A stretch of DNA of 22,727 nucleotides from a virus, in IMG/VR virus record IMGVR_UViG_3300047564_006443, positions 1 through 22,727 of that record; one strand, 5' to 3'. Numbering within the stretch: position 1 is the stretch's first letter; each line of letters begins with the position of its first letter. Below the pieces are notes generated by a model, which was given only the letters and a program-made list of their open reading frames with translations, was not told the DNA's origin and ran no database searches. Positions 21,244 to 22,727 of this stretch are shown piece after piece. The translations under genes and the position numbers were made by a program.

Positions 21244-21299
21244 GCCTATGTCTCTGTGCAGGCAATTTTATTCTGTAAGACCTGATCTCACACATAGGC
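21244..21299 (+). repeat. Spacer hairpin between tRNA-Trp and tRNA-Asn
   Basis: GCCTATGT (21244-21251) and ACATAGGC (21292-21299) are perfect inverted arms. Confidence 0.6.
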
Positions 21300-21305
21300 C
21301 TTCAA

Positions 21306-21377
21306 TGGGATGTAGTTCAGCGGTAGAACGCCTGGCTGTTAACCAGGTTGTCGCAGGTTCGATCCCTGCCGTCCCAG
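21306..21377 (+). tRNA. tRNA-Asn(GUU)
   Basis: TGGGATG with CGTCCCA, stem CCTGG/CCAGG, loop CTGTTAA (GTT), T arm GCAGG-TTCGATC-CCTGC. Confidence 0.9.
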
Positions 21378-21397
21378 TTGCTTCATAGAAGCATTTA

Positions 21398-21473
21398 CGG
21401 GATATCGCCTAATTTGGTCATGGCACCTGCTTTGGGAGCAGGAATAATCTTGGTTCAAATCCAAGTATCCCGA
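21398..21473 (+). tRNA. tRNA-Pro(UGG)
   Basis: CGGGATA with TATCCCG, stem CCTGC/GCAGG, loop TTTGGGA (TGG), T arm CTTGG-TTCAAAT-CCAAG. A small hairpin TGCTTC-ATA-GAAGCA precedes it. Confidence 0.9.
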
Positions 21474-21610
21474 TCGGCGCCACAAGCGCCAGGGGCCTCC
21501 AAGGAACGGAGGTTTAAACGAAGGGTCCCGTATGCCACATCGTAGAACGACGAAACCGGCTTCAGTATAAGTTGCAAGGTCGACGATCGTAGGTGGATAC
21601 CCTCGCCCAC
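21474..21610 (+). ncRNA. Structured spacer in tRNA array, element B
   Basis: No tRNA or gene. Hairpins GGCGC-CACAA-GCGCC and CCTCC/GGAGG are followed by AAGGGT (21521-21526), TATGCCAC (21531-21538) and AAACCGG (21553-21559), the same ordered blocks as in element A. Confidence 0.4.
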
Positions 21611-21682
21611 GCGCCGGTAGTCTATTGGTAAAGACACCCAGACAATGGAGTTGGATAGTCGGTTCGATTCCGGCACGGCGCA
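21611..21682 (+). tRNA. tRNA-like gene with degenerate anticodon arm
   Basis: The acceptor (GCGCCGG with ACGGCGC, one mismatch), D arm (GTCT/AGAC) and T arm (GTCGG-TTCGATT-CCGGC) are all good. The anticodon region reads CCCAGACAATGGAGTTGG and forms no standard five-pair stem with T33. The best partial fit is CCAGA/GTTGG with loop CAATGGA, so the identity cannot be assigned. Probably decayed. Confidence 0.6.
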
Positions 21683-21686
21683 CTGA

Positions 21687-21760
21687 GCCCCGGTAGCTCA
21701 GTTGTATAGAGCATCCGCCTTCTAAGCGGTTTGTCGTTGGTTAGAGTCCAACCCGGGGTG
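21687..21760 (+). tRNA. tRNA-Arg(UCU)
   Basis: GCCCCGG with CCGGGGT, stem TCCGC/GCGGT, loop CTTCTAA (TCT), T arm GTTGG-TTAGAGT-CCAAC. CCA is encoded at 21761-21763, directly before the next tRNA. Confidence 0.9.
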
Positions 21761-21763
21761 CCA

Positions 21764-21837
21764 GGGAACATAGCTCCAAGTGGTAGAGCACATGTTTGAA
21801 GAACATGGTGTTATCGGTTCGAGTCCGATTGTTCCCA
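21764..21837 (+). tRNA. tRNA-Phe(GAA)
   Basis: GGGAACA with TGTTCCC, stem CATGT/ACATG, loop TTGAAGA (GAA), T arm ATCGG-TTCGAGT-CCGAT. Confidence 0.9.
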
Positions 21838-22024
21838 TTGAAAATCTTAGGATTTTCAAATATCTAGATGAAGTAGATTCTGAAGTAGGCTAAACAAACC
21901 CAGCCTAGGGTTGACTATTCATTTAGATTAAATTACTAGGTATAGGAAGAACGAGGTTGCAAACTCAATCTTCTGAATGTGAAATGGAAAGGGCAAATGC
22001 GAATGACCTTTCACCTAGTTTTAA
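21838..22024 (+). other. 187-nt spacer with hairpins
   Basis: No gene or tRNA is seen. It holds TTGAAAATC-TTAG-GATTTTCAA, TAGGCT/AGCCTA and a longer hairpin GAAGA-AC-GAG with CTC-AA-TCTTC. Structured but without recognised function. Confidence 0.4.
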
Positions 22025-22097
22025 TGGAACGTAGCTCAGTTGGTAGAGCACACGGCTGATAACCGTGCGGTCACGAGTTCAAATCTCGTTGTTCCAA
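22025..22097 (+). tRNA. tRNA-Ile(GAU)
   Basis: TGGAACG with TGTTCCA, stem CACGG/CCGTG, loop CTGATAA (GAT), T arm ACGAG-TTCAAAT-CTCGT. Confidence 0.9.
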
Positions 22098-22206
22098 TCT
22101 GGTGAACCTTAGTCCATCTGAGGAAAAAAGTCCTTGATCTAGTCAATCTTAAAGACAAGTATTCCGACCAAGAGAATAAAGGTAGGAGGATGACTACCTC
22201 CTTTAA
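22098..22206 (+). other. 109-nt spacer with hairpins
   Basis: No gene or tRNA. TATTC/GAATA and AAAGGTAG-GAGGATGA-CTACC with a following TCCTTT can pair. Confidence 0.35.
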
Positions 22207-22279
22207 AGTCTCATCGACTAGCGGTCTAGGTCGCAACCCCCTCAAGGTTGAAACACGGGTTCAAATCCCGTTGGGACTA
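22207..22279 (+). tRNA. tRNA-Glu(CUC) with C33
   Basis: AGTCTCA with TGGGACT, stem CAACC/GGTTG, loop CCCTCAA (CTC), T arm ACGGG-TTCAAAT-CCCGT. Position 33, nearly always U, is C here, so the anticodon reading carries some doubt. Confidence 0.75.
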
Positions 22280-22282
22280 TAT

Positions 22283-22371
22283 GGGAAAGCACCTTGGTGG
22301 TGGGCGCGACGGCGTTAGAGGCAGTTCGATTCTGTCCCTTGGCAATGGTGGTTCGATTCCACCTTTTCCCA
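22283..22371 (+). tRNA. Class II tRNA, best read as Leu(UAG)
   Basis: GGGAAAG with TTTTCCC and T arm GGTGG-TTCGATT-CCACC are clear. The anticodon stem ACGGC/GCAGT has one G-A mismatch around loop GTTAGAG (TAG), followed by a long variable arm of about 20 bases. The variable region also contains a second T-arm-like word (GGCAG-TTCGATT-CTGTC), so the folding is uncertain. Confidence 0.65.
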
Positions 22372-22376
22372 AACTT

Positions 22377-22463
22377 GGAAGTGTGGCAGAGTGGGTTAAT
22401 GCGGAGTCCTGCTAAGACTTTGAGGGGTAAAACCCTCCGTTGGTTCAAATCCAACCACTTCCG
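22377..22463 (+). tRNA. tRNA-Ser(GCU)
   Basis: Class II. GGAAGTG with CACTTCC, stem GAGTC/GACTT, loop CTGCTAA (GCT), variable arm GAGGGG/CCCTC, T arm GTTGG-TTCAAAT-CCAAC. Confidence 0.9.
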
Positions 22464-22489
22464 TTGAGAGAATTCTTACTCTCATATAT

Positions 22490-22554
22490 GTGCTGCTAGT
22501 TTAAGTAAAACACCGGGGTAATTCCTGGAGATATGGTATCAAGTCCACATGCAC
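22490..22554 (+). pseudogene. Possible decayed tRNA remnant
   Basis: GTGC and GCAC pair at the ends. Between them are a D-arm-like GTTT-AAGTA-AAAC, an anticodon-like CCGGG-GTAATT-CCTGG with a 6-base loop, and a T-arm-like TGG-TATCAAGT-CCA. Loop lengths are wrong and the acceptor has only four pairs, so it is at best a remnant. Confidence 0.3.
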
Positions 22555-22561
22555 TCAAACT

Positions 22562-22646
22562 GGAGAATTGTCCGAGTGGTTTATGGTGAGATCTTGGAAA
22601 GGTCTTGTGTGTAACAACACCAGAGGTTCGAATCCTCTATTCTCCG
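22562..22646 (+). tRNA. tRNA-Ser(GGA)
   Basis: Class II. GGAGAAT with ATTCTCC, stem AGATC/GGTCT, loop TTGGAAA (GGA), T arm AGAGG-TTCGAAT-CCTCT. CCA is encoded at 22647-22649. Confidence 0.9.
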
Positions 22647-22649
22647 CCA

Positions 22650-22721
22650 GGCAGTATAGCTGAGTGGTAAAGCACGTCATTCATAACGACGCGATCATGG
22701 GTTCGATTCCCATTACTGCCA
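22650..22721 (+). tRNA. Elongator tRNA-Met or tRNA-Ile2 (CAU)
   Basis: GGCAGTA with TACTGCC, loop TTCATAA (CAT), T arm ATGGG-TTCGATT-CCCAT. G1 pairs with C72, so it is not an initiator. Lysidine-modified Ile2 cannot be excluded. Confidence 0.85.
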
Positions 22722-22727
22722 TGTGTA

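Noticed and set aside
21077-22454. Several open frames on both strands reading phrases such as KLAQLVEQ and GFEPVFQP
   Set aside because: These are the well-known false translations of tRNA genes.

Overview
The window reads as part of the genome of a tailed, probably T4-like, cyanophage. The support is a phage-type photosynthesis and host-takeover gene set (psbA for photosystem II D1, a high-light-inducible protein, S-adenosylmethionine decarboxylase, a ferredoxin-dependent bilin reductase) next to T4-type genes (a T4 Agt-like alpha-glucosyltransferase, a type II topoisomerase DNA-cleavage subunit), many small tightly packed or overlapping unknown genes, and a dense tRNA cluster. I cannot name the phage or its host species. 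No structural or packaging genes are visible, so the family assignment is inference.

Layout. 1-1118: mostly non-coding and rich in repeated TTGTCACA words and long C-run/G-run inverted repeats, with one minus-strand gene for a small membrane protein carrying a GIY-YIG-like domain. 1119-4339: unknown genes, namely a coiled-coil protein (+), then a three-gene minus-strand operon (RHH regulator, zinc-finger protein, 404-aa repeat-like protein) whose promoter overlaps that of a divergent 113-aa gene. 4389-7600: topoisomerase subunit and T4 Agt-like glucosyltransferase, behind a near-consensus sigma70 promoter.

7724-11463: psbA in four exons, interrupted by three group I introns. Each intron carries its own homing-endonuclease gene (one GIY-YIG with NUMOD3-like repeats, two HNH). 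The exons rejoin to an intact 359-residue D1. A strong terminator follows. 11585-12952: subtilisin-like protease with an RTX-like tail, behind its own TTGACA-N17-TAAAAT promoter.

13023-18758: a run of short, often overlapping plus-strand genes: several unknowns, an AbrB-like-fold protein, a bilin reductase, a protein resembling a Dam methylase with its catalytic motif replaced, speD, a 47-aa basic protein, a protein kinase-like protein translationally coupled to an NlpC/P60-like cysteine peptidase. 18841-20164: tRNA-Gly, a short SLH-domain outer-membrane porin-like protein that looks host-derived, and hli.

20165-22727: a structured non-coding stretch with a terminator and a promoter, then 18 tRNA or tRNA-like genes up to the window edge, which probably continue beyond it. 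Several are odd (initiator tRNA with a 6-nt insertion in the T arm, one gene without a proper anticodon arm, a Glu tRNA with C33, a decayed remnant), and the longer spacers fold into hairpins, two of them sharing an ordered set of sequence blocks.

How the genes fit together (inference from family knowledge): D1, Hli and the bilin reductase would keep or alter host photosynthesis during infection; SpeD makes decarboxylated AdoMet for polyamines; the Agt-like enzyme and topoisomerase act on phage DNA; the tRNAs support translation of the phage genes; the porin, protease, kinase and peptidase are candidates for host-surface or host-protein modification.
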